From positions 1 to 21,850 of the forward strand of contig NZ_JACOOJ010000053.1 in NCBI RefSeq assembly GCF_014287585.1: 21,850 nucleotides of DNA, read 5' to 3'. The notes under the pieces were generated by a model, which saw nothing but the letters and a program-made list of their open reading frames with translations, did not search any database and was not told the DNA's origin. The translations under genes and the position numbers were made by a program. Of the stretch, positions 1 through 7,661 are shown in pieces; the stretch's first letter is position 1, and every line of letters begins with the position of its first letter. This DNA comes from Parabacteroides hominis. Its GTDB lineage: Bacteria > Bacteroidota > Bacteroidia > Bacteroidales > Tannerellaceae.

Positions 1-112
1 AAAATACCAGACAGAGGAAACAAACCATTGATAATATATTTTTCAGCTTCATACTTGTATATATTTTATCGTTTAACTTTATCTTGTTGTGTTTTAATTT
101 TATGACGTAGTT

Positions 113-253
113 CTAATAGAACTATGTCCCCTTTTTACTTTGAAAATGAACCTTCTTTTTAATCTGTTTGTAAAAGTTTCACCCTTCACATCTTCGTAAA
201 GCCCTATTTATCAGTGATCCAAAACCTGAGTCCTATTAGAACTATGTCCCCTT
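113..253 (+). repeat. Direct repeat pair, TAGAACTATGTCCCCTT type
   Basis: A 21-base segment at 113-133 recurs at 233-253 in the same orientation with one mismatch. The shared core is TAGAACTATGTCCCCTT. The start-to-start distance is exactly 120 bases. The DNA between the copies is AT-rich and encodes nothing recognisable. The pair could be two copies of a dispersed repeat, ends of a decayed insertion sequence, or paired binding sites. I cannot tell which from this window. Confidence 0.75.
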
Positions 254-675
254 GTAGAGGTTTTTAACTTTACAATGCAAAAATAGACCAGATATCTAAG
301 AGAGATAATAGGCACGACTTTCATCTTTAAGGGGTAAATGTGGCAATCATCCAAATTGAGAGAAATACCTCTCGAAACGATAGATTCACTATAATAGATA
401 TCTTTTTTTGTGGGGAATAAAAGAGAACTTGATGTATAAAGTATTGGTCATAAATAGTTCATGCTTTCTTTTACCGGCATCTTATCCTGTCAAGTTGTTA
501 TTGAAAACAAAAACAACTATCATACGTCTTTTTATCAAATTTGTCCGTCGCTTTCGGATAAATCCAAAGATGACAGACAAACCATGACAGCATGATAGAA
601 TAAAGGCTCATTTCCTGGCAGATTTGAAACATAAATAATGATTTATGGGTGAGCAAACAGACAAGGCAGCGTCTT

Positions 676-829
676 GTGCCGCAGGTTCTCTTTTGCCGTC
701 TGCTTCAGCAGACGGATAGATGATTGATACAATAGATGAAAGGGACTGAAGTCCACAGAGGAAGAGGCTTTGCCTCTAAATCTTTTAAACCGTCTGCTGA
801 AGCAGACGGCAAAAGAGAGCCTACGGCAC
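676..829. repeat. Inverted pair of palindromic repeat elements
   Basis: Two copies of one element lie head to head. The arms at 676-715 and 790-829 are reverse complements at 38 of 40 positions. Each arm contains the 20-bp near-palindrome CCGTCTGCTGAAGCAGACGG (or its complement) at 696-715 and 790-809, followed in element orientation by CAAAAGAGA and a GC-rich tail ending CGGCAC. A transcript could fold each core into a 9-bp stem with a two-base turn, or pair the two arms into one long hairpin. The structure resembles REP/BIME-type intergenic repeats. Short open frames cross it on both strands but only translate the repeat. Confidence 0.85.
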
Positions 830-921
830 GCCATCCATATTATACACCGGTAAATCATCATTTACAGGTTCAAATCTTCTTAGATTATCCTCTAAATACC
901 CCCTGGTTGTTTTATTTAATT

Positions 922-1100
922 AGGGTTCACACTATCCTGGAAACTCTGTAGATCAGCATGTTGCTGTGAACCCTGTGAATGCAAGATAAAAAAAGGCGGG
1001 ATCGATCGATAGGATTGGATGATCGTAAACCGGTTTCACAGCCTTCACAGCCTTCACAACAAATCGCTGGCCATTAGCCTTTTACCGCCGTGAACCCTGT
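922..1100. repeat. Cluster of GTGAACCCT / TTCACA motifs
   Basis: AGGGTTCAC at 922-930 is the inverse of GTGAACCCT at 966-974, and GTGAACCCTGT recurs at 1090-1100. Between them, TTCACA occurs three times at a 9-base step (1035-1040, 1044-1049, 1053-1058) within TTCACAGCC units. All are variants of one short word on alternating strands. Such words are scattered in Bacteroidales intergenic DNA as far as I recall; no function is evident here. Confidence 0.6.
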
Positions 1101-1322
1101 TTTTTAGTTTTGTCATATAAGTGATCTAATTGGTTCCTGTCCCATAAAATACAGGTTATAGGCTAAAAAATACAGCCTTTAGCCTGTCAGGGAAAAGCCT
1201 ATAGGGTAGCAGCAAAAAGGTAGGCATCTATCCGGCAACCGATGCCTGTCTTTTCGGGAAGCGACAGGCATCAATAGGGGCAACTTCACATACTCATATC
1301 TTGGCAAATTTGAACCAATTTC

Positions 1323-1403
1323 AGGCACGGATTACACAGATTTCACGGTTTAAATATGTTTTGAAAAAAACTTCTTGCCGTGTAATCCGTGAAATCCGTG
1401 CCT
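1323..1403. repeat. Inverted repeat with 26-bp arms
   Basis: The arm at 1323-1348 (starting AGGCACGGATTACACAG) is the reverse complement of 1378-1403 with three mismatches, around a 29-base AT-rich loop. Each arm contains a short internal tandem of GGATT(A/T)CAC type, which is why the two arms could also align in a shifted register. A weaker match (TGAACC...GGTTCA) continues just outside the arms. The stem is far longer than a normal terminator and there is no flanking gene within 500 bases, so I call it a dispersed inverted repeat. Confidence 0.8.
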
Positions 1404-1483
1404 AAAATATAGGTTCAGTTTTTCTTATATTAAAAGGGATTAAACCCCACATAGGAACCGGCAAAGCCGGAACAATCATCTAT

Positions 1484-1530
1484 CCGTCTGCTGAAGCAGA
1501 CGGCAAAAAAGAGGCTACGACATTAGGCAC
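1484..1530 (+). repeat. Third copy of the palindromic repeat element
   Basis: The core CCGTCTGCTGAAGCAGACGG at 1484-1503 is identical to the core at 790-809 and is followed by CAAAAAAGAGGCTACG, close to that copy's tail. Just upstream, CAATCATCTAT is shared with the upstream flank of the 676-715 copy (read on the minus strand). The element is therefore at least about 45 bases long and includes sequence beyond the palindrome. A separate small dyad, CCGGCAAAGCCGG, lies just before it at 1458-1470. Confidence 0.8.
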
Positions 1531-1966
1531 AGCTTTGTTTGTCGGCTCACATATAAATCAGCATTTACCGATTCCGCTTTGCTTGAAGCAATCTTTTTGT
1601 CATTTCTTACTTATTGTACGGTTTTCCAAAATACCCATTGGTCTGGATCGAAACAGTAGCGCATGAAATTTGATTTTATACCCCATATATTTCAAATTTC
1701 CTGCAAGGATAATATTTTTTAAGAAACAAGATATTTGGCAAGAGCCTGAATATTAACAAAATATGAATATCCGCCTTTTTGGGAGGGGTTCTTGTATTTT
1801 TTTTATCATATTATGTTACCTGTGTCGCCCTTACAGGGCTTAAAGAAGAGAGAGTTTGTCAAGTGCTATAAACACACCGATAATTTGTTGCGAAAACAAA
1901 TAGCGATGATTATCAACGTTCCAAAACAGTCTACCAAACAGTCTGCCGGACAAGCAAACCGACGTC

Positions 1967-2596
1967 TCACCGGAACATATATCCTAACGACAACGTCACA
2001 TTGTTTTGATACAGGGAAGATTCGCCTTCACGTTCTATGGCACGGCGATCCAACGTACCGCAAAGAGCCCCGACGGAAAAGAAATAACGACTGTAATCGA
2101 CACGCAGGCCGACGCTAACGCCCAAGTCGAATGTTTTGAGGTCGGCTTCTTTGGTTTGGCCGAAATGGATATCCACATTCTGGTTTTCGGTCTTCATTTT
2201 CCCAAACAGGGAGAAATCGAGGGCGGGACCGGCATAAACGCCTAACTGGACATCATTAATATGAAATGTATAAGCCAGATTTACAGGAACCTGGATAGAG
2301 TAGTAACTGCATTTATTGAGAGAGTTCTTCGCCCCTTCCACCTGGAAGTTCGAAATGAAAGAACCGCCCTGGTTCACAAAAGCCAATTCCGGACGCAAAG
2401 ATAAACCTTTATATAAAGGTATATCGGCAAGCCCCGCCAGACTGAAACCGAAACGGGCGCCGGCATTATACGTTCCTTCCACTTTTTGCACCAGAGAAGA
2501 ATAAGCGCCACCAGCACGTACGCCGAAAGTAACCTGAGCGGCTGACGGCATAATCATCAACATTGCCAAAAAGGCGATAAATATAATTTTTCTCAT
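1967..2596 (-). CDS. Small outer-membrane beta-barrel protein (PorT-like family)
   Basis: A 209-residue protein. The start is set at 2596, giving MRKIIF and a clean signal peptide (hydrophobic stretch, then SAAQ) with cleavage near residue 20. An in-frame ATG 45 bases upstream would place a polar tail before the signal peptide and is less likely. The mature part alternates hydrophobic and polar residues, has repeated Gly/aromatic strand ends (GVRAGGAYSS, LGVYAGPALDFS, LGVSVGLRVDYS) and ends in LSLGYMFR, all typical of 8-10-strand outer-membrane barrels of the Bacteroidetes PorT/OMP_b-brl type. The substrate or role is unknown. It stands alone, divergent from dnaE, with a good -7 promoter element 27 bases upstream. 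Confidence 0.85.
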   Translation of the reverse strand: MRKIIFIAFLAMLMIMPSAAQVTFGVRAGGAYSSLVQKVEGTYNAGARFGFSLAGLADIPLYKGLSLRPELAFVNQGGSFISNFQVEGAKNSLNKCSYYSIQVPVNLAYTFHINDVQLGVYAGPALDFSLFGKMKTENQNVDIHFGQTKEADLKTFDLGVSVGLRVDYSRYFFSVGALCGTLDRRAIEREGESSLYQNNVTLSLGYMFR

Positions 2597-2622
2597 ATTG
2601 CTAATCTCTGAGTTATCAAAAG

Positions 2623-2630
2623 CAAAGATA
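2623..2630 (-). promoter_or_regulatory. Bacteroidetes -7 promoter element for the barrel protein
   Basis: TATCTTTG on the minus strand matches the TAnnTTTG consensus of the Bacteroidetes primary sigma factor exactly. It would give a leader of about 20 bases. No convincing -33 TTTG is seen at the usual distance. Confidence 0.6.
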
Positions 2631-2722
2631 GAATTTTTCAACCGGATTATAACTGCCGATAGAATAAATTTGTAAAATAACCCGTATCTTTATAGGCCGA
2701 AATAAAAAGATTAAGAATTGAT

Positions 2723-5700
2723 ATGGAACCGTTTATACATCTTCACGTACATACCCAGTATTCACTGCTGGACGGACAAGCATCGATCGACGCTTTGATT
2801 GACAAAGCGCAAAAGGATGGTATGCCGGCGATTGCCGTCACCGACCACGGTGTGATGTTCGGAATAAAAGAGTTCTTCAACAAGGTATCCAAGAAAAACG
2901 GCAAGCCGTTAGGAGCCATCAAGGATTATGAGAAAGAGCTGAAAGATCTGAAAAACAGAACGGAACTGACCGCCGACGAGCAGGCCCGCCTTGAAGAAAT
3001 ACCCGCAAAGATCGAAGAAGAAAAGAAAAAGATATTCAAACCGATCTTCGGTTGCGAGTGCTATTGCGCCCGTTACGGACGGCATAGCAAACTCGCTTCG
3101 CAGAACGACCGGAGCGGATGGCACTTGATCGTGTTGGCTAAGAACCTGAACGGATACAAGAACCTGATCAAGATGGTTTCCTTGTCCTGGACGGAAGGGT
3201 TTTACGGACGTCCGCGCATCGACAAGGAGTTGCTGGAAAAATATCACGAAGACCTGATCGTATGCTCCGCCTGCATCGGCGGGGAAATTCCGCAGCATAT
3301 CCTGAACGGACGGATGGACAAGGCAGAAGAATCGGTCCTTTGGTTCAAGAACCTGTTCGGAGAAGATTACTATTTGGAAATACAGCGGCACGAGACACAT
3401 GACCCGAACGCCGCGCAGGATGTGTACCCCCACCAGGTAACGGCAAACAAGGTGATCTTAGAACTGGCGCGTAAACACAATATCAAGGTGATCGCGACCA
3501 ACGACGTCCACTTTGTCAACGCGGAAGATGCGGAAGCGCACGACCGCCTGATCTGCCTCAGTACGGGTAAAGACCTGGACGACCCGAAGCGCATGCGCTA
3601 CACCAAACAGGAATGGATGAAGACGACGGCTGAGATGAATGCCATCTTTTCTGATATTCCTGAAGCCCTCAGCAACACGCTCGAAATAGCCGACAAGGTG
3701 GAATTTTACTCCATCGACCACGGCCCTATCATGCCGACCTTCGCCATCCCCGAAGATTTCGGGACGGAAGAAGGATATCGCCAGAAATTCACCGAACAGG
3801 ATTTGTTCGACGAATTTACCCGCGATGAAAACGGGAACGTTGTCCTGAGCGAAGAGGCCGCACACGACAAAATAAAGAAATTAGGCGGTTACGAAAAACT
3901 GTACCGTATCAAACTGGAAGCCGACTATCTGAAAAAGATCACATACGATGGGGCAAAGATTTGTTACGGAGATGATCTGACCGACGAAGTCAAGGAACGG
4001 TTGAACTTCGAGTTGCATATCATGAAGACGATGGGTTTCCCCGGTTACTTCCTGATCGTGCAAGACTTTATCCGTGCCGCCCGCGAAGAATTAGGCGTTT
4101 CGGTCGGTCCCGGCCGTGGATCGGCTGCCGGTTCGGCTGTTGCCTACTGCCTGGGGATTACCAAGATCGACCCGATCAAATATGACTTGCTGTTCGAGCG
4201 TTTCCTGAATCCGGACCGTATCTCGCTCCCCGATATCGATACCGACTTCGACGATGACGGTCGCGGGGAAGTGCTTCGCTGGGTAACGGATAAATACGGC
4301 GCAGAGCGCGTGGCGCATATCATCACCTATGGCACGATGGCGACCAAATCGGCCATCAAGGATGTCGCACGCGTGCAGAAACTCCCGCTTTCCGAATCGA
4401 ACCGCCTCGCAAAACTCGTCCCGGACAAGATACCGGATATGAAGAAGTTCAAGCTGAAGGATGCGATCAATTATGTGCCTGAACTGAAAGAGGCGGCTAC
4501 CGGAAACGATCCGCTGGCACGCGACACCCTGAAATATGCGCAAATGCTGGAAGGCAATGTGCGCAACACGGGTGTGCATGCCTGCGGCGTCATCATCGGA
4601 CGTTACGATATATCGGACGTCGTGCCTGTCAGCACGGCTAAGGACAAGGATACCGGTGAAGAGATGCTCGTCACCCAGTATGAAGGCTCGGTGATCGAAG
4701 AGACCGGTTTGATCAAGATGGACTTCTTAGGGCTGAAAACATTGTCGATTATCAAGGAAGCGATCGAAAACATCCGGTTGACGACCGGGCAGGAACTGGA
4801 TATCGACCATATCAGCCTGGAAGATCCGGCGACCTACAAACTATATTGCGACGGAAAGACAACAGGTACATTCCAGTTTGAATCCGCCGGCATGCAGAAG
4901 TATCTGAAAGAACTGCAACCGTCCAAGTTCGAGGACTTGATCGCGATGAACGCCCTCTACCGTCCGGGGCCTATGGATTATATCCCTTCTTTTATCGCCC
5001 GTAAACAGGGAAAAGAGGAAATCAAGTACGATATTCCCGTTATGGAACGGTATCTGAAAGACACGTATGGCATCACCGTCTATCAGGAACAGGTCATGCT
5101 TTTGTCGCGTCTGTTGGCAAACTTCACCCGCGGCGAGAGTGACGCCCTCCGTAAGGCGATGGGAAAGAAGTTGATCGAGAAGATGAACCACCTGAAATCC
5201 AAATTCATGGCGGGTGGAAAGGCGAACGGCTACAAGGAGGAAACTTTGCAGAAGATATGGTCCGACTGGGAAAAATTCGCCTCATACGCCTTCAACAAGA
5301 GCCACGCGACCTGCTACTCATGGGTAGCTTACCAGACAGCATACCTGAAAGCGAACTACCCGTCCGAATATATGGCTGCCGTCCTGAGCCGAAGTTTGTC
5401 GAACATTGTGGATATCACAAAGTTCATGGACGAATGCAAAGCGATGGGTATTCAGGTGCTCGGTCCGGATGTGAACGAATCGATCCTGAAGTTCAGCGTA
5501 GACAAGGACAAGAACATCCGTTTCGGCCTGGGCGCCGTGAAGGGCGTCGGTGAAGCCGCCGTGCAAAATATCATTGAAGAACGGAGGAAGAACGGCCCGT
5601 ACAAAGACATCTTTGATTTTGTGGAACGTGTCAACCTGACTGCCTGCAACAAGAAAAACATCGAATCGATGGCACTGGCCGGCGCTTTCGACAATTTCGG

Positions 5701-6523
5701 CATCCAGCGGGAACAGTTTTTTGCCGAAACCGGCAAAGGGGAATTATTCCTCGAAACGCTGGTTCGCTATGGCAATAAGTTCCAGACAGACAAGAACACG
5801 GCAACCAACTCCCTGTTCGGAGGAGATGCTTTTGTCGCCATCGCCAAACCGGAAATACCGAAATGCGAACGTTGGAGCGACCTCGAACGCCTGAATAAGG
5901 AAAAAGAGCTGGTCGGCATCTACCTGTCCGCCCATCCGTTGGACGAATACCGCATTATATTGACGTATGTATGCAATACCGGCATGGCGGAGATAAACGA
6001 CAAGGAAAACCTGGTAGGGAAAGACTTGCTGTTCGGCGGTATCGTTACGGACTTCCGCGAAGGGATGACCAAGAAAGGGAACCCTTACGGCATTATCAAG
6101 ATAGAAGATTTTACCGGTAGCGGCGAAATAGCGTTGTTCGGCAAAGATTACGTCGATTACAGCAAATTCGGTAAGCGAGGCATGTACCTGCTGATCAAGG
6201 CGCGTGTGGAAGACCGCTACAATTCAGGTCGTCTGAGCCTCTCTATCGGAGCCATCCAGTTGCTACAGGAAGAGAAGGACCGCCTGATCGAAAAGATCAG
6301 TATCACGGTCCCGATCCACGACCTTGACGAACCGACCGTAAACGAACTTTCGACCTTGATTAAAAACAATCCGGGCCAAAGTCTGTTATATTTCAAGGTG
6401 GTTGACGGCGAACACAATATCATACAGAATTTTTTCTCGCAGAACATACGGCTCAATGTCACACGCAACCTGGTCGAATTCTTGCAAACGAACGAGAATA
6501 TGGATTTTAAAATTAACGGGTAG
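2723..6523 (+). CDS. dnaE: DNA polymerase III alpha subunit
   Basis: A 1266-residue replicative polymerase. The N-terminal PHP domain has HLHVHT (H8, H10), TDHG (D41, H42), E112, H134, C184 and D261/H263. These are the usual metal-ligand positions, so the domain may be an active exonuclease, unlike the degenerate PHP of E. coli. A lysine/glutamate-rich helical insert lies inside it at about residues 60-105. The polymerase core has GPGRGSAAGS (462-471) and the catalytic PDIDTDF with D504 and D506, then the FNKSHATCYSW segment. A helix-hairpin-helix (LGAVKGVGEAAV, about 934) and an OB fold (about 1100-1180) follow. The length is slightly above the E. coli protein. The start at ATG 2723 gives the standard MEPFIHLHVHT. 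TATCTTTA at 2685-2692 is a possible -7 box. trxA follows in the same direction. Confidence 0.98.
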   Translation: MEPFIHLHVHTQYSLLDGQASIDALIDKAQKDGMPAIAVTDHGVMFGIKEFFNKVSKKNGKPLGAIKDYEKELKDLKNRTELTADEQARLEEIPAKIEEEKKKIFKPIFGCECYCARYGRHSKLASQNDRSGWHLIVLAKNLNGYKNLIKMVSLSWTEGFYGRPRIDKELLEKYHEDLIVCSACIGGEIPQHILNGRMDKAEESVLWFKNLFGEDYYLEIQRHETHDPNAAQDVYPHQVTANKVILELARKHNIKVIATNDVHFVNAEDAEAHDRLICLSTGKDLDDPKRMRYTKQEWMKTTAEMNAIFSDIPEALSNTLEIADKVEFYSIDHGPIMPTFAIPEDFGTEEGYRQKFTEQDLFDEFTRDENGNVVLSEEAAHDKIKKLGGYEKLYRIKLEADYLKKITYDGAKICYGDDLTDEVKERLNFELHIMKTMGFPGYFLIVQDFIRAAREELGVSVGPGRGSAAGSAVAYCLGITKIDPIKYDLLFERFLNPDRISLPDIDTDFDDDGRGEVLRWVTDKYGAERVAHIITYGTMATKSAIKDVARVQKLPLSESNRLAKLVPDKIPDMKKFKLKDAINYVPELKEAATGNDPLARDTLKYAQMLEGNVRNTGVHACGVIIGRYDISDVVPVSTAKDKDTGEEMLVTQYEGSVIEETGLIKMDFLGLKTLSIIKEAIENIRLTTGQELDIDHISLEDPATYKLYCDGKTTGTFQFESAGMQKYLKELQPSKFEDLIAMNALYRPGPMDYIPSFIARKQGKEEIKYDIPVMERYLKDTYGITVYQEQVMLLSRLLANFTRGESDALRKAMGKKLIEKMNHLKSKFMAGGKANGYKEETLQKIWSDWEKFASYAFNKSHATCYSWVAYQTAYLKANYPSEYMAAVLSRSLSNIVDITKFMDECKAMGIQVLGPDVNESILKFSVDKDKNIRFGLGAVKGVGEAAVQNIIEERRKNGPYKDIFDFVERVNLTACNKKNIESMALAGAFDNFGIQREQFFAETGKGELFLETLVRYGNKFQTDKNTATNSLFGGDAFVAIAKPEIPKCERWSDLERLNKEKELVGIYLSAHPLDEYRIILTYVCNTGMAEINDKENLVGKDLLFGGIVTDFREGMTKKGNPYGIIKIEDFTGSGEIALFGKDYVDYSKFGKRGMYLLIKARVEDRYNSGRLSLSIGAIQLLQEEKDRLIEKISITVPIHDLDEPTVNELSTLIKNNPGQSLLYFKVVDGEHNIIQNFFSQNIRLNVTRNLVEFLQTNENMDFKING

Positions 6524-6525
6524 TA

Positions 6526-6556
6526 TTTGTACGGTATAAAAGAATTTGTACTTTTG
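6526..6556 (+). promoter_or_regulatory. Full Bacteroidetes promoter for trxA
   Basis: TTTG at 6526-6529, then 19 bases, then TACTTTTG at 6549-6556. This is an exact match to the -33 TTTG and -7 TAnnTTTG elements with accepted spacing. It lies directly after the dnaE stop codon (6521-6523), so trxA can be transcribed independently of dnaE, with a leader of about 30 bases. Confidence 0.8.
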
Positions 6557-6591
6557 CACAAAATTGGAATATATAATTCATAATTAAAGAT

Positions 6592-6906
6592 ATGGCACTA
6601 CAAATTACAGATGCGAATTTTGAAGAGTTGGTAAACTCTGGTAAGCCTATGGTCCTTGACTTCTGGGCTGAATGGTGTGGTCCTTGCCGCATGGTCGGCC
6701 CGATCATCGACGAACTGGCTACCGAATATGAAGGCCGCGTTACAATCGGCAAAATGGATGTAGACAACAACAACGACGTGGTTGCACAGTTTGGCATCCG
6801 CAATATCCCGACCGTTCTTTTCTTCAAAGACGGCAAGGTAGTGGACAAACAGGTCGGCGCTGCTCCTAAAACTACATTCGTATCTAAAATCGAAGCTCTT
6901 TTATAA
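6592..6906 (+). CDS. trxA: Thioredoxin
   Basis: A 104-residue single-domain thioredoxin, the normal family length, with no signal peptide, so it acts in the cytoplasm as a disulfide reductant. The active site WCGPC is at residues 28-32 in FWAEWCGPC. The cis-proline is P73 in RNIPTVLFF and the buried acid is D23 (VLDFW). It follows dnaE by 68 bases and has its own promoter. Its stop codon TAA (6904-6906) lies in a TTATAA palindrome that also supplies the stop of the convergent mnmD gene, and no terminator hairpin separates the two. Confidence 0.97.
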   Translation: MALQITDANFEELVNSGKPMVLDFWAEWCGPCRMVGPIIDELATEYEGRVTIGKMDVDNNNDVVAQFGIRNIPTVLFFKDGKVVDKQVGAAPKTTFVSKIEALL

Positions 6907-7581
6907 TTTAATAGCACGAAGCATTTCGCGCTTTCCAGGGGGGCCGGGTATTCTTTCGACAGAATATCCGGCTTCTTTCATCATACGCCGGACAGCGCCT
7001 TTCGCACAATAGGTCGTCAAAACCCCGCCTCCGGTCGTACGGGCATACAACCGGTCGAAGATATTCCGGTTCCACATCTCCGGCTGCTTATCGGGTGCGA
7101 ACGCATCGAAATAGACCAGGTCGATCCGGTCCGGCAAATCGCAGGTATTACTGTCTCCTTGTATTTTATGCAGTTCAAAGAATTCCGTAACCGGAACCGA
7201 AACATCCCATTCCGCCTGATGCAGGGCCTGGAAAACATCTTTCCGCCCGGTGCAAATCATTTCCCCGTAATTCAGGCTCCCGATTACATCTGCATCCAAC
7301 GGGTAGAGTTCAACCGAATAGTAATGTATTTTCCGTTGATGCGCCTCGGCATCCAACAAAGTCAGAAAGGCATTGAGCCCGGTCCCGAAGCCTATTTCCA
7401 GAACGGTGATTTCCTTCCGTTCCAGTTGGTGCAGCCCGGCTTCGATAAAGACATGGCGCGATTCCTGCACGGCGCCGTTCACGGAATGGTAGTGCTCGTC
7501 CATTTCGGGGATAAAGAGCGTATGGCTTCCATCCGCCGTCAGCTGCAATTCCCGTTTGATATGATTCGTTGCGTTCTGCAT
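6901..7581 (-). CDS. mnmD: tRNA 5-methylaminomethyl-2-thiouridine methyltransferase, MnmD type
   Basis: A 226-residue protein matching the stand-alone methyltransferase half of MnmC (DUF752/MnmD). The family makes the last methyl transfer to the wobble uridine of certain tRNAs, forming mnm5s2U. The S-adenosylmethionine-binding loop is LEIGFGTGLNA at 61-71. The family motif DLVYFDAFAPDKQPEMW is at 154-170, with D159 as likely catalytic or substrate-binding acid. The C-terminal YCAKGAVRRMM and PGPPGKREMLRA segments are typical. No FAD oxidase half is present, so the MnmC1 step must be done elsewhere or not at all. It converges on trxA and overlaps its last six bases. TACCTTTG at 7602-7609 is a plausible promoter. 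Confidence 0.93.
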   Translation of the reverse strand: MQNATNHIKRELQLTADGSHTLFIPEMDEHYHSVNGAVQESRHVFIEAGLHQLERKEITVLEIGFGTGLNAFLTLLDAEAHQRKIHYYSVELYPLDADVIGSLNYGEMICTGRKDVFQALHQAEWDVSVPVTEFFELHKIQGDSNTCDLPDRIDLVYFDAFAPDKQPEMWNRNIFDRLYARTTGGGVLTTYCAKGAVRRMMKEAGYSVERIPGPPGKREMLRAIKL

Positions 7582-7601
7582 ATATTTCTATAATATGCCT
7601 G

Positions 7602-7609
7602 CAAAGGTA
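7602..7609 (-). promoter_or_regulatory. -7 promoter element for mnmD
   Basis: TACCTTTG read on the minus strand matches TAnnTTTG, 20 bases before the mnmD start. It lies within the 80-base divergent gap shared with the TonB-receptor gene. No clear -33 TTTG is seen. Confidence 0.6.
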
Positions 7610-7632
7610 AGTTTTTAATCCCGGTTTTTATA

Positions 7633-7640
7633 TATCTTTG
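7633..7640 (+). promoter_or_regulatory. -7 promoter element for the TonB-dependent receptor
   Basis: TATCTTTG matches TAnnTTTG, 21 bases before the receptor start codon. A T-rich tract (7612-7616) lies roughly where a -33 element would sit, but the spacing is short. Confidence 0.6.
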
Positions 7641-7661
7641 TAATCATAACAAGAATCGAGG

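Larger units (their letters stand above)
1..1966. other. Long gene-poor, repeat-rich intergenic region
   Basis: No open frame here looks like a protein gene. The frames present are short, run through palindromic repeats, and show no domain, signal peptide or conserved composition. The first 650 bases are strongly AT-rich, while the coding DNA further on is visibly richer in GC. The region carries several classes of repeat, listed separately: a direct repeat pair, three copies of a palindromic element, a long inverted repeat and GTGAACCCT/TTCACA motifs. Smaller dyads include CCGGCAAAGCCGG at 1458-1470, GCCCT/AGGGC at 1827-1839, and TATAGGCT/AGCCTATA at 1158-1165 and 1196-1203. I see no tRNA or rRNA. 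It could be the remains of decayed mobile DNA or a spacer that accumulates repeats; unseen small RNAs are possible. Confidence 0.7.

Noticed and set aside
643..951. Open frames of 71-72 codons on both strands
   Set aside because: They run through the inverted palindromic repeats and encode no recognisable composition or signal.
1827..1839. GCCCT/AGGGC hairpin as terminator of the beta-barrel gene
   Set aside because: The stem is five bases, it lies 130 bases past the stop, and it is followed by A-rich rather than U-rich sequence in that direction.
1792..2118. 108-codon open frame on the + strand
   Set aside because: It overlaps the 3' part of the beta-barrel gene on the other strand, and its product has no protein-like features.
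2909..4579. Long antisense open frames inside dnaE (up to 174 codons)
   Set aside because: They are shadows of a GC-rich gene whose domains are unmistakable on the + strand.
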